NCBI RefSeq assembly: GCF_007713465.1
Contig: NZ_VMSG01000023.1
Location: 36,663 to 100,662, forward strand
Reading direction: 5' to 3'
Origin: Pseudomonas sp. H3(2019)
GTDB lineage: Bacteria > Pseudomonadota > Gammaproteobacteria > Pseudomonadales > Pseudomonadaceae
DNA length: 64,000 nt
A model generated the notes under the pieces. The model saw only the letters and a program-made list of their open reading frames with translations, was not told the origin of the DNA and searched no databases. Of this stretch, positions 18,304 through 26,352 are shown one piece after another (the stretch's first letter is position 1; each line of letters opens with the position of its first letter). A program made the position numbers and the translations under genes.

Positions 18304-18540
18304 ATGCCGATACAACCCGGGCTCTACCAGCATTACAAAGGTCCGCAGTACCGCGTATTCAGTGTCGCGCGGCATTCCGAGACCGAAGAAGAAGTGGTCT
18401 TCTACCAAGCCCTGTATGGCGATTACGGCTTTTGGGTACGTCCCTTGAGCATGTTCCTGGAGTCGGTCGAAGTTGACGGCGAACAGGTCCCGCGCTTTGC
18501 TTTGGTGCAGGCCGAACCAAGCCTTTTTTCAAGGCCATAA
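18304..18540 (+). CDS. DUF1653 domain protein
   Basis: A 78-residue protein made almost entirely of the DUF1653 fold: PGLYQHYKGPQYRVF, the ARHSETEEEVVFYQALYGDYGFWVRPLSMF core and an FALVQ end. Function is unknown. The domain is also found in bacteria fused to or beside nucleotide-metabolism proteins. ATG 18304 is used because the conserved domain starts there and a GTGAGGG stretch lies upstream. It sits between the fadBA terminator and the topA promoter, apparently as its own unit. Confidence 0.88.
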   Translation: MPIQPGLYQHYKGPQYRVFSVARHSETEEEVVFYQALYGDYGFWVRPLSMFLESVEVDGEQVPRFALVQAEPSLFSRP

Positions 18541-18565
18541 GCTGAGAGCGCGCAGAACCCTGCGC

Positions 18566-18594
18566 TTGACCTCACCTTGTTGCCACTATATATA
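18566..18594 (+). promoter_or_regulatory. sigma-70 promoter of topA
   Basis: -35 TTGACC (18566-18571), 17-base spacer, -10 TATATA (18589-18594), about 60 bases before the topA start. In other bacteria topA promoters respond to supercoiling; that is not shown here. Confidence 0.7.
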
Positions 18595-18654
18595 GCGGTG
18601 CCGCGTCAGGCGCCAACCGCCTTTCACTTCTAGAATTCAGGAATTTTCTGATCC

Positions 18655-21276
18655 ATGGGCAAATCGCTGGTCATTGTGGAATCCCCGGCTAAGGCCAAGA
18701 CCATCAACAAGTATCTGGGTAACCAATACGTGGTGAAGTCGAGTATCGGCCATATCCGAGACCTGCCCACCAGCGGTTCGGCTAGCGCCAGCAAAGAGCC
18801 TGCTGCCAAGCGCGGCAAGGCTGCTACTGGTGAAGTGCCGGCGCTGTCGCCTAAAGAAAAGGCGCGCAAGCAGCTGGTCTCGCGCATGGGTGTCGATCCC
18901 GATCATGGCTGGAAAGCCAAGTACGAGATCCTCCCGGGCAAGGAAAAGGTCATCGAAGAGCTGCGCCGGCTCGCCAAAGATGCTGACACCATCTATCTCG
19001 CAACCGACTTGGATCGCGAGGGGGAAGCCATTGCCTGGCACCTGCGCGAAGCCATCGGTGGTGATGACAGCCGCTACAAGCGCGTGGTGTTCAACGAAAT
19101 CACCAAGAAGGCGATTCAGGAAGCCTTCTCCCAGCCGGGCGAGCTGGACATCGATCGGGTCAACGCTCAGCAGGCGCGTCGCTTCCTCGACCGCGTGGTG
19201 GGTTACATGGTTTCGCCGCTGCTGTGGGCCAAGATCGCTCGCGGTCTGTCTGCCGGCCGTGTGCAATCGGTAGCCGTGAAGCTGGTAGTGGAACGTGAGC
19301 GCGAAATTCGCGCGTTCAACCCGGAAGAGTACTGGGAAGTTCACGCTGACCTCGGCACTGCCAAGGGCGCCAATGTGCGTTTTGAAGTGGCCCGTGAAAA
19401 CGGCGAAGCCTTCAAACCGCTCAACGAAGCCCAGGCCATGGCTGCGCTGGAGAAGCTCAAGGCTTCCAGCTACACCATCGCCAAGCGCGAAGACAAACCG
19501 ACCAGCAGCAAGCCGTCGGCACCGTTCATCACGTCCACACTGCAACAGGCTGCCAGTAACCGCTTGGGCTTCGGCGTGAAGAAAACCATGATGATGGCCC
19601 AGCGTCTGTACGAGGCTGGCTACATCACTTACATGCGTACCGACTCGACCAACCTCTCGGTTGATGCTGTGGCGATGGCGCGTACTTATATCGAAGGTGA
19701 GTTCGGCGGCAAGTACCTGCCGGAAACGCCGAACGTCTACAGCAGCAAGGAAGGCGCGCAAGAGGCTCACGAAGCGATTCGTCCTTCTGACGTGAACACC
19801 GATCCAAGCAAGCTGTCGGGTATGGAGCGTGACGCTGAGCGTCTCTACGAGCTGATCTGGCGCCAATTCGTCGCGTGCCAGATGCTGCCGGCGAAATACT
19901 TGTCGACCACCGTCAGCGTCGCCGCTAGCGGCTTCGAACTGCGCGCCAAGGGCCGCATCCTGAAGTTCGACGGTTACACCCGTGTCATGCCGCAAATGGC
20001 CAAGCCAGGCGACGACGATGTGTTGCCGGACATGGCGCAAGGCGATGTGCTGAAGTTGATCAAGCTTGATCCGAGCCAGCACTTCACCAAGCCGCCGGCG
20101 CGTTACTCGGAAGCGAGCCTGGTCAAGGAAATGGAAAAGCGCGGTATCGGTCGTCCTTCGACCTACGCGGCGATCATTTCGACCATCCAGGACCGTGGTT
20201 ACGTCGCACTGCACAACCGTCGTTTCTACTCGGAAAAGATGGGTGACATCGTCACCGAGCGTCTGTCCGAAAGCTTCTCGAACCTGATGGACTACGGCTT
20301 CACCGCCGGCATGGAAGAGAACCTCGATGACGTCGCCCAGGGCGAACGTGACTGGAAAAACGTGCTGGACGAGTTCTACGGCGACTTCAAGAAGAAGCTC
20401 GAAGTAGCCGAGAGCGCGGAAAACGGCATGCGTGCCAACCAGCCGGTCATGACCGACATCCCGTGCCTCACGTGTGGTCGTCCGATGCAGATTCGTACCG
20501 CATCGACCGGCGTGTTCCTGGGTTGCTCGGGCTACAGCCTGCCGCCAAAAGAGCGCTGCAAAGCCACCGTCAACCTCGTGCCGGGCGACGAAATCGCTGC
20601 GGACGACGAGGGTGAGTCGGAGTCTTTGGTGCTGCGTGGCAAGCATCGCTGCCCGATCTGCAGCACCGCGATGGACGCTTACCTGCTGGATGAGAAACGC
20701 AAGCTGCACATCTGCGGTAACAACCCGGATTGCGCAGGCTACGAGATCGAAGAAGGCAGCTATCGCATCAAGGGCTACGAAGGTCCGAGCCTGGAGTGCG
20801 ATAAGTGCGGCAGCGAAATGCAGTTGAAGACGGGCCGTTTCGGCAAGTTCTTCGGTTGCACCAACGCGACCTGCAAGAACACCCGCAAACTGCTGAAGAG
20901 CGGTGACGCGGCACCGCCGAAGATGGATCCGGTGAAGATGCCCGAGCTCAAGTGCGAGAAGGTCAACGACACCTACATTCTGCGTGACGGTGCTTCCGGC
21001 CTGTTCCTGGCGGCGAGCCAGTTCCCGAAAAACCGCGAGACCCGTGCTCCGCTGGTGATCGAGATCGTGCCGCACAAGGATGAGATCGATCCGAAGTATC
21101 ACTTCCTCTGCGCAGCGCCGAAGAAAGATCCGGATGGTCTCCCGGCGGTAATCCGTTACAGCCGCAAGACCAAGGAGCAGTACGTGCAGACCGAGGTCGA
21201 AGGCAAGCCTACCGGTTGGAAGGCATTCTACGACGGTGGCAAGTGGGTGGTTGAAGACAAGCGCGTAGCCAAATAA
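18655..21276 (+). CDS. topA: DNA topoisomerase I
   Basis: An 873-residue type IA topoisomerase that relaxes negative supercoils. It has the Toprim domain at the N-terminus (GKSLVIVESPAKAKTI, TDLDREGEAIAW with the metal-binding acidic residues), the active-site Tyr in YITYMRTDSTNLS, and three C-terminal zinc-ribbon repeats with paired cysteines (CLTCGRPM...GCSGY, CPICSTAM...CGNNPDC, CDKCGSEM...GCTNATC), ending with a Lys-rich tail. Length and domain count match Pseudomonas TopA. It has its own consensus-like promoter and a strong terminator. The 911-codon frame on the opposite strand is a codon-bias shadow. Confidence 0.98.
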   Translation: MGKSLVIVESPAKAKTINKYLGNQYVVKSSIGHIRDLPTSGSASASKEPAAKRGKAATGEVPALSPKEKARKQLVSRMGVDPDHGWKAKYEILPGKEKVIEELRRLAKDADTIYLATDLDREGEAIAWHLREAIGGDDSRYKRVVFNEITKKAIQEAFSQPGELDIDRVNAQQARRFLDRVVGYMVSPLLWAKIARGLSAGRVQSVAVKLVVEREREIRAFNPEEYWEVHADLGTAKGANVRFEVARENGEAFKPLNEAQAMAALEKLKASSYTIAKREDKPTSSKPSAPFITSTLQQAASNRLGFGVKKTMMMAQRLYEAGYITYMRTDSTNLSVDAVAMARTYIEGEFGGKYLPETPNVYSSKEGAQEAHEAIRPSDVNTDPSKLSGMERDAERLYELIWRQFVACQMLPAKYLSTTVSVAASGFELRAKGRILKFDGYTRVMPQMAKPGDDDVLPDMAQGDVLKLIKLDPSQHFTKPPARYSEASLVKEMEKRGIGRPSTYAAIISTIQDRGYVALHNRRFYSEKMGDIVTERLSESFSNLMDYGFTAGMEENLDDVAQGERDWKNVLDEFYGDFKKKLEVAESAENGMRANQPVMTDIPCLTCGRPMQIRTASTGVFLGCSGYSLPPKERCKATVNLVPGDEIAADDEGESESLVLRGKHRCPICSTAMDAYLLDEKRKLHICGNNPDCAGYEIEEGSYRIKGYEGPSLECDKCGSEMQLKTGRFGKFFGCTNATCKNTRKLLKSGDAAPPKMDPVKMPELKCEKVNDTYILRDGASGLFLAASQFPKNRETRAPLVIEIVPHKDEIDPKYHFLCAAPKKDPDGLPAVIRYSRKTKEQYVQTEVEGKPTGWKAFYDGGKWVVEDKRVAK

Positions 21277-21292
21277 TCGGGTAATGCGATGC

Positions 21293-21336
21293 AAAAGGCC
21301 GCATGCGAACCTTCGGGTTTTCAGGCGGCCTTTTGT
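21293..21336 (+). terminator. nested-hairpin terminator of topA with an inner UUCG tetraloop
   Basis: Outer stem AAAAGGCCGC / GCGGCCTTTT (21293-21302, 21325-21334) encloses an inner hairpin AACC-TTCG-GGTT (21308-21319); TTTTGTTTTG follows. Confidence 0.85.
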
Positions 21337-21419
21337 TTTGTGCTTGCGGTCAGCTTGTCTGATCCATGACACTGTCAGACCTGCATCACGCGTCTTATTT
21401 CGTTGTGGAGACTGCCGTC

Positions 21420-21944
21420 ATGGCCTTTGAGCTCTATACCCGTACCAATCAGAAAATTTACTTCGCCGGTCTGTCGCTTGAGGCGCTCGCCCGAGCGGAA
21501 GAGGGGCGGGCGATGAACTCCCTGGCGCTGATTCAGGCCGGGCGTGAGTCAGCATTGTTTCACTTGTACGGCGCGCTGCTGGGTTTGTGTCATGAGATTG
21601 CCGGTTTCTACCGTTTGCCTCAGGCCAATGCACCGCGAGCAGAATTGTTGCTGACTCGTGAAGTACTCGAGACCATCGCTATTCCGGAAATGGCGGAGAT
21701 GGTCGAGTTGGCGAATAACCCTGAAACTTGGCTGGCAAAGCTTTTGGCTGCCCATGCAGCGCTGTTTCAACCGCCACGCGTGCCGCACAAGCCCAAGGGT
21801 GACGTGACCCAACCGCTGATCATGGCGGTTAACCTCGATGAAGAAGAGGCGCCTCAAGAGTTGAGTCGGGAAGAGCTGGAAAGCTGGCGTCAGAACCTCA
21901 AGGATTTGGCGATTCGGTTTCGCGAAGGGTTGAATGAGTGCTAG
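21420..21944 (+). CDS. conserved hypothetical protein, probably DUF6586 family
   Basis: A 174-residue soluble, helix-rich protein starting MAFELYTRTNQKIYFAGLSLEAL. No catalytic motif is visible. The middle (SLALIQAGRESALFHLYGALLGLCHEIAGFYRLP) looks like a helical bundle, and the tail EEAPQELSREELESWRQNLKDLAIRFREGL is charged. The family assignment is from memory of Pseudomonas proteins with this N-terminus and is tentative. ATG 21420 has a GTGGAG RBS; the frame from 21366 adds 18 residues without support. Position after topA is conserved in Pseudomonas as I recall it. Confidence 0.75.
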   Translation: MAFELYTRTNQKIYFAGLSLEALARAEEGRAMNSLALIQAGRESALFHLYGALLGLCHEIAGFYRLPQANAPRAELLLTREVLETIAIPEMAEMVELANNPETWLAKLLAAHAALFQPPRVPHKPKGDVTQPLIMAVNLDEEEAPQELSREELESWRQNLKDLAIRFREGLNEC

Positions 21945-21992
21945 GTACATAACCGGACCGGACGGTGCCGTTGGTTTTTTCAGGGATGAAGC

Positions 21993-23027
21993 ATGTCTTC
22001 CGTATTGCATAACAAAAAGCTGCGACAGCTCTTCGAGCAATCGAGTGCGCGTGTCGACGCCGCCACCAGTACCTCGGATCTGCTTGATGTTATCAGGCAG
22101 ATCGAAGCATTCGGTGGGCCATTAGAGTTTAATAACGCCACTCCGAAGTTGTTTCGCTACATTGGCTTGGTCCTGATCGCCGCCACCGTGTTTTTTCTAC
22201 CTTTGCTATTGTTCGGGCTTGGTTTTTTGTTTGGCAGCTGGTTGGTGATGGATAACCGATCGGGTTTGGTTGACGTGCTTTCCAAGAAAATCGCTCATAA
22301 ATCTTCCTTGTTCACCTATGACCTGAAAGAGCAGTTCAACCCTGATGCGAGTGTTCTAGAGAATCTGCTTGGGGAGTTCAAGGAGTTTCATCGAGGCTCC
22401 TTCAGTCGACAAATTCTGAAAACGATTCATGGCACGCACTTTGGTGCGACTCATGAACTGTCCTTCACTTACCAGCACGTTCAGTATGTAGATCGCGAAA
22501 GTTACGAAACCAGGGTGTCAGATGGCGCCGGCGGCACAAAGGTTGAAACCAAAATAATTGATAGCAAGTTTGCACGGCATAGCCTGGTGTTGGACTTTCC
22601 GTGGGTGGAAAACGTGCGTGTGCGCGGCGACAGGTTCCGGGCGCTGGACCTTGAGGAGGCTCTGGATACAACATCCAGTGAATTCAATAATGCGTTTCGT
22701 CTGACGGGTAAAACGCAGATGGCTTGTGCCATCTTTGCCAGGCCGGCCACGGTACTGCACTTGCTGCAGCTCACCGAGCAGTTGGGCGATATCAACCTGG
22801 AGTTCTCGGGGCAAGGGCGATTGTGTCTGAGTTTCGGCAACGCTGGGGTACTTGAGGCGAAAGCATCGGACACCCTCAGCAATTTACAGGCTTTTAATCG
22901 GCTTATCGAGACAGGCATTCGATTGCCTCGTCTGGAGTTGCTGCTGTCGTGGATTCATCGCTTGGCCGAATTGCATGACGACAATTTCGCGCCTTCCACG
23001 AAAACCGTAAAAAACATGGAGTATTAG
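21993..23027 (+). CDS. DUF3137 domain membrane protein
   Basis: A 344-residue protein with two adjacent hydrophobic helices at ~52-82 (LFRYIGLVLIAATVFFLPLLLFGLGFLFGSWLV) and a long cytoplasmic domain. That domain contains the DUF3137 pattern: VLDFPW...VRVRGDRFRALDLEE, then TTSSEFNNAFRLTGKTQMACAIFARPATVLHLLQLTEQLGDINLEFSGQGRLCLSFG. Genes of this family usually stand beside a LemA gene, as here (3-base gap). The pair likely forms a membrane complex of unknown role. GC content is visibly lower than in its neighbours, with AT-ending codons, so it may be an acquired pair. Confidence 0.75.
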   Translation: MSSVLHNKKLRQLFEQSSARVDAATSTSDLLDVIRQIEAFGGPLEFNNATPKLFRYIGLVLIAATVFFLPLLLFGLGFLFGSWLVMDNRSGLVDVLSKKIAHKSSLFTYDLKEQFNPDASVLENLLGEFKEFHRGSFSRQILKTIHGTHFGATHELSFTYQHVQYVDRESYETRVSDGAGGTKVETKIIDSKFARHSLVLDFPWVENVRVRGDRFRALDLEEALDTTSSEFNNAFRLTGKTQMACAIFARPATVLHLLQLTEQLGDINLEFSGQGRLCLSFGNAGVLEAKASDTLSNLQAFNRLIETGIRLPRLELLLSWIHRLAELHDDNFAPSTKTVKNMEY

Positions 23028-23030
23028 ACG

Positions 23031-23588
23031 ATGGGGTTGTTGTTGATTTTTGCGGTCTTGATCGGGATTACCTTCTGGATCTGTTACAACCGAATTATTG
23101 GTCGGCATAACCGTGCGCAGCGCGCTTGGGCCGATGTTCTGGTTTATGAGCGGCAGAAAACCAGGGTGCTGGATCAGCTTGAGCTGCAGGTCGCGGGTTT
23201 CAAGACCTACGAAGGGGCTCTGCTGGAAAAGATCACGGGGCTGCGTTCGGCCATCGGCAAGTTGCCGCAAGAAGCCAATGGAGACGCTCTACAGTCGGTG
23301 CAAAAAGGAACACGGGAATTGCTGGCTGGATTGAGCGTGGCATTTGAGGCGTATCCAGAGCTCAAAGCCAATGAGTTGGTGGGTAACTTTATGCGGGAGA
23401 TCACTGAACAGCAAGAAAACGTCGGAGCGGCCATTACGCTCTTTAATGGTGCGGTAGAGATTTTCAATAATTCGATTCAAATGTTCCCTAGCTCTCTTGT
23501 TAATGGCTGCCTCAACAAAAAAAACGCGATCATTCCATTTTCTGATGCCGAGGCTAGCGCAGTCTTTGAGTACAAACCGAATTTTTGA
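23031..23588 (+). CDS. LemA family protein
   Basis: A 185-residue protein with an N-terminal membrane helix (LLLIFAVLIGITFWICYNRI) followed by a long helical domain. The LemA features are NRAQRAWADVLVYERQK near the start and the C-terminal pattern AYPELKAN...QQENVGAAITLFNGAVEIFNNSIQMFP. LemA proteins are outward-facing helical bundles of unclear function. Unlike many members it does not end in a Gly/Pro-rich tail, and the usual RRxxLIPNLV segment is replaced by RVLDQLELQVAGFKTYE. It is translationally close to the DUF3137 gene and should be read as its partner. Confidence 0.82.
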   Translation: MGLLLIFAVLIGITFWICYNRIIGRHNRAQRAWADVLVYERQKTRVLDQLELQVAGFKTYEGALLEKITGLRSAIGKLPQEANGDALQSVQKGTRELLAGLSVAFEAYPELKANELVGNFMREITEQQENVGAAITLFNGAVEIFNNSIQMFPSSLVNGCLNKKNAIIPFSDAEASAVFEYKPNF

Positions 23589-23758
23589 GAGGGGCGTGCC
23601 CGCGGGCTCATCTCCCGCAAGGGTAGCCATTGTGCTCAAGTGGCAACCGCGGGGAGGAGGTTTGTCGTAAAGGTTGGGTGATGACCGTTCCTCAAGATCC
23701 CGAGCGAAGCCGCGCTGATGGCTATATAATCCCCGCCTTTCGTGGAGAACAGACTTTT

Positions 23759-23992
23759 ATGCCAACGTCCTTTCTAGAAATTGTCGAACTGCCAGACGGC
23801 CGTATTGAGCTGCGCAGAGCTGAGGACGAGGGTTCTCTGGTGACTTTGAACTTCTCTGAAGACGCCAAAGCGTTCCTGCAGGGCCAGCACGTTGAAGTCG
23901 CCAAGGCGATGTTGAGCGTGGGTGTGCAGATGGCTGGACGCTTGGTTGAAGGCGAATTCGACAAAGAAGAAGGGCCGCGGATTCTTCATTGA
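23759..23992 (+). CDS. small conserved hypothetical protein (77 aa)
   Basis: Unknown function. A short acidic protein: SFLEIVELPDGRIELRRAEDEGSLVTLNFSEDAKAFLQGQ, then a helix VEVAKAMLSVGVQMAGRLVEGEF. No membrane segment or signal. ATG 23759 is chosen because a CGTGGAG RBS precedes it by about 11 bases and an AT-rich -10-like element (TATATAAT, 23721-23728) lies upstream. The same small gene is recalled next to sulA-lexA in P. aeruginosa, which supports it being real. Confidence 0.78.
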   Translation: MPTSFLEIVELPDGRIELRRAEDEGSLVTLNFSEDAKAFLQGQHVEVAKAMLSVGVQMAGRLVEGEFDKEEGPRILH

Positions 23993-24098
23993 TTCCGTTC
24001 GTCGGCTTTTCGTAGGGCATCATTTCACGTCGATGTTACAGATTGGCTTCTCTGTCCTGGAGAAGCCCTGCGCCTTTCAAGTGCACAGTGAGTGTCAC

Positions 24099-24572
24099 TT
24101 AGCCCAGCCGAATATTCAGACTTTGAGCATCCCCGGTACGGGCGGCGCTGATCAGCTGTTGGCGCGCGCTGGAACTCAACGGGTTCAGCCAGCTTACAAC
24201 GGTGTGACTGCGGCCCAGGCGCAAGGCTTCGCACGCCAGTTGCTGGGCGCTTTGTGTTCCCCGAGGTTGTAGCAACAGAATGCGTTCGCGGTTCAGGCCG
24301 GCATCTCGCAGCCAGGCTTGAGTCAGGCTGGCGGGTGGCGCGATCAGTGTCAGCCAGCGAGCGTCCTTGTCCTGGCTCAACTCTCTGAGGATGGGGGCCA
24401 GAAGGTTCAGGCAGCTCCCAGCCGCACCACGCAATGACAGCTCACTGAACACTTCGGGTTCGGCGCTCCAGGGTGACTCGACCACGTCTTTGAGAGTCGG
24501 CGCCAACGGCTGCGCCATGAACGCTTCGAACAGCGGAAGTTGGGTGTGCTGTGGTGTGTGAGGGAACTGCAT
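24099..24572 (-). CDS. sulA: SulA-type cell division inhibitor
   Basis: A 157-residue SulA homologue. SulA binds FtsZ monomers and stops Z-ring assembly during the SOS response. The SulA core is visible as the RecA-like lineage pattern LLAPILRELSQDKDARWLTLIAPPASLTQAWLRDAGLNRERILLLQPRG...EALRLGRSHTVVSWLNPLS. ATG 24572 follows a perfect AGGAGG RBS and lies 10 bases after the lexA stop, so lexA and sulA are one LexA-controlled operon. The frame from 24605 overlaps lexA and is not used. Confidence 0.9.
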   Translation of the reverse strand: MQFPHTPQHTQLPLFEAFMAQPLAPTLKDVVESPWSAEPEVFSELSLRGAAGSCLNLLAPILRELSQDKDARWLTLIAPPASLTQAWLRDAGLNRERILLLQPRGTQSAQQLACEALRLGRSHTVVSWLNPLSSSARQQLISAARTGDAQSLNIRLG

Positions 24573-24582
24573 AACGCCTCCT

Positions 24583-25191
24583 TTAGCGGCGAATGACGCC
24601 GACACTCAAGCCTTCGATCACCAGGTCCTGATCTTTCAGGTTCACTTCGATCGGGGCAAACTCGGGGTTTTCGGCAATCAGCCAGACTTTGCTGCCGTCG
24701 CGCTTGAAGCGCTTGACGGTCACTTCATCGCCGATCCGTGCAACCACGATCTGGCCGTTACGGGCTTCGCGCGTGGTGTGCACGGCAAGCAGGTCGCCGT
24801 CGAAAATCCCCACGTCCTTCATGCTCATGCCGTGAACGCGCAACAAATAGTCGGCGCGTGGATGGAAGAAAGAAGGATTGATGTTGCAGGATTCCTCGAT
24901 GTGCTGTTGAGCGAGAATCGGAGCGCCGGCAGCAACCCGGCCAATGATCGGCAAGGTGGACTCGTCGGCCTTGGCTTCGAAGCCCGGGATGCGAATGCCG
25001 CGTGAGGCGCCGGGCGTCATTTCGATTGCACCCTTGCGCGCCAGTGCCTTGAGGTGTTCTTCAGCGGCATTGGGTGACTTGAAGCCAAGCTCCAGGGCGA
25101 TTTCTGCGCGGGTCGGCGGATAGCCGTTGTCTTCGAGGCAGCGTTTGATAAAAGCCAGAATCTCAGCTTGGCGTGGCGTCAGTTTTATCAT
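24583..25191 (-). CDS. lexA: LexA repressor
   Basis: A 202-residue SOS repressor. The N-terminal winged helix (LTPRQAEILAFIKRCLEDNGYPPTRAEIALELGFKSPNAAEEHLKAL, quoted by region 4-50) binds the LexA box. The self-cleavage site is A88-G89 in RVAAGAP, with the catalytic dyad S123 (GMSMKDV) and K160 (VTVKRFKR). All residues needed for RecA-stimulated autoproteolysis are intact. Two LexA boxes lie 11-45 bases upstream, indicating autoregulation. First gene of the lexA-sulA operon. Confidence 0.98.
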   Translation of the reverse strand: MIKLTPRQAEILAFIKRCLEDNGYPPTRAEIALELGFKSPNAAEEHLKALARKGAIEMTPGASRGIRIPGFEAKADESTLPIIGRVAAGAPILAQQHIEESCNINPSFFHPRADYLLRVHGMSMKDVGIFDGDLLAVHTTREARNGQIVVARIGDEVTVKRFKRDGSKVWLIAENPEFAPIEVNLKDQDLVIEGLSVGVIRR

Positions 25192-25201
25192 GTCGATCGC
25201 T

Positions 25202-25217
25202 CTGTCTTTTTATACAG
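25202..25217. promoter_or_regulatory. LexA box 1
   Basis: CTG-N10-CAG (CTGTCTTTTTATACAG), immediately upstream of the lexA start; matches the gammaproteobacterial SOS box with a TATA right half. Confidence 0.85.
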
Positions 25218-25220
25218 TGA

Positions 25221-25236
25221 CTGGGATTATATACAG
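25221..25236. promoter_or_regulatory. LexA box 2
   Basis: CTG-N10-CAG (CTGGGATTATATACAG), spaced 19 bases from box 1, so both lie on nearly the same DNA face. Confidence 0.9.
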
Positions 25237-25267
25237 TGAAGTGGTCTTGGCAATCCTCCTTTTTTAT

Positions 25268-25376
25268 CCGACCGCTGGACGGTCGGTTTACAGATCGTCA
25301 GCTTGCTGCTTGTAGGACTGGCTACAGCTCCCGACTTGTATGGTTAAATAGCTGACCGACCGTTCGCAAAACGAAC
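25268..25376. promoter_or_regulatory. unassigned inverted repeats between lexA and psrA
   Basis: A perfect 7-bp repeat CCGACCG-CTGGA-CGGTCGG (25268-25286), another copy of CCGACCG at 25356-25362, and GTTCG-CAAAA-CGAAC (25362-25376). These are not LexA or PsrA motifs. Confidence 0.5.
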
Positions 25377-25384
25377 AGGCAGGC

Positions 25385-25413
25385 TTGACAAGGCCCAGGC
25401 TGAAACGTATGTT
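25385..25413 (+). promoter_or_regulatory. sigma-70 promoter of psrA
   Basis: -35 TTGACA (25385-25390), 17-base spacer, -10 TATGTT (25408-25413). The -10 element is covered by the first PsrA operator. Confidence 0.75.
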
Positions 25414-25428
25414 TCAAACAAGTGTTTG
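25402..25428. promoter_or_regulatory. psrA: double PsrA operator (autoregulation)
   Basis: Two palindromes of the PsrA form (G/C)AAAC-N4-GTTT(C/G): GAAAC-GTAT-GTTTC (25402-25415) and CAAAC-AAGT-GTTTG (25415-25428), sharing base 25415. They overlap the -10 and the start site region of the promoter, the position expected for repression. Confidence 0.9.
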
Positions 25429-25443
25429 TCAGGCGGAGTAGCC

Positions 25444-26151
25444 ATGGCCCAGTCGGAAACCGTTGAACGCATTCTCGATGCTGCCGAGCAGTTGTTCGCG
25501 GAAAAAGGTTTTGCCGAAACTTCATTGCGGCTGATCACCAGCAAGGCTGGGGTCAATCTGGCGGCGGTGAATTATCATTTCGGCTCAAAGAAGGCCTTGA
25601 TTCAGGCAGTCTTCTCGCGTTTTCTCGGGCCTTTCTGCATCAGCCTCGATCGTGAGCTGGAGCGCCGTCAGGCCAAGCTGGACAGCAAGCCAAGCCTCGA
25701 AGAGCTGCTGGAAATCCTCGTCGAGCAAGCCCTCGTGGTGCAGCCACGCAGCGGCAACGATTTGTCTATCTTCATGCGCCTGTTGGGGCTGGCATTCAGC
25801 CAGAGCCAAGGGCACTTGCGGCGTTACCTGGAAGACATGTACGGCAAGGTATTCCGTCGTTACATGCTGCTGGTCAATGAAGCCGCACCGCGTATTCCGC
25901 CTATCGAACTGTTCTGGCGCGTGCACTTCATGCTCGGCGCAGCGGCGTTCAGCATGTCGGGGATCAAGGCCTTGCGCGCTATTGCCGAGACCGATTTCGG
26001 GGTGAACACCTCGATCGAGCAGGTGATGCGTCTGATGGTGCCGTTCCTGGCTGCTGGCATGCGCGCTGAAACCGGCGTCACCGACGATGCCATGGCGTCG
26101 GCCCAGTTGCGTCCTCGCAGCAAATCGGCACCCGTGGCCGCCAAGGTTTAA
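25444..26151 (+). CDS. psrA: PsrA, TetR-family fatty-acid-responsive regulator
   Basis: A 235-residue TetR regulator: helix-turn-helix in residues ~8-55 (ILDAAEQLFAEKGFAETSLRLITSKAGVNLAAVNYHFGSKKALIQ region), then an all-helical ligand-binding domain. PsrA represses itself and beta-oxidation genes, is released by long-chain fatty acids, and activates rpoS in Pseudomonas. Identity rests on the whole sequence, the two PsrA operators at its own promoter, and the lexA-psrA-nagZ order. ATG 25444 has the RBS AGGCGGAG. Confidence 0.96.
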   Translation: MAQSETVERILDAAEQLFAEKGFAETSLRLITSKAGVNLAAVNYHFGSKKALIQAVFSRFLGPFCISLDRELERRQAKLDSKPSLEELLEILVEQALVVQPRSGNDLSIFMRLLGLAFSQSQGHLRRYLEDMYGKVFRRYMLLVNEAAPRIPPIELFWRVHFMLGAAAFSMSGIKALRAIAETDFGVNTSIEQVMRLMVPFLAAGMRAETGVTDDAMASAQLRPRSKSAPVAAKV

Positions 26152-26199
26152 CCGCTCACGGGTGGGCGCGGCAGCTTACATCCGCTAAGCTAGCCGCCC

Positions 26200-26352
26200 A
26201 TGCTGACTCTCGTTTCAGACCCGCTCCATTTATCCTTTGCCGACCACGTTCCGCCGGGCATCGCCCTTGGCGGCGAAGTCGTGTGTCTGCGTCGGGCCGG
26301 GCTCTTCAAAGATGCGCCGCGCGCGCTTTTCGTTATCAAGGAATTTCTATGA
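26200..26352 (+). CDS. 50-codon ORF overlapping the start of nagZ
   Basis: Not recognised. It encodes 50 residues beginning MLTLVSDPLHLSFADHV and ending FVIKEFL; its TGA overlaps the nagZ ATG as ATGA, the classic arrangement for coupled translation. The predicted peptide is mostly beta-type and contains PPGIALGGEVVCLRRAGLF. Codons follow the host's G/C-ending bias. No clear RBS precedes the ATG, but a TAAGCT element lies about 10 bases before, so a near-leaderless message is possible. It may simply be a leader that couples nagZ expression. Confidence 0.5.
   Translation: MLTLVSDPLHLSFADHVPPGIALGGEVVCLRRAGLFKDAPRALFVIKEFL

Noticed and set aside
18637..21372. 911-codon open frame on the minus strand opposite topA
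   Set aside because: It mirrors topA exactly and arises from G/C-biased third codon positions; no RBS, no recognisable motif, and topA is unmistakable.
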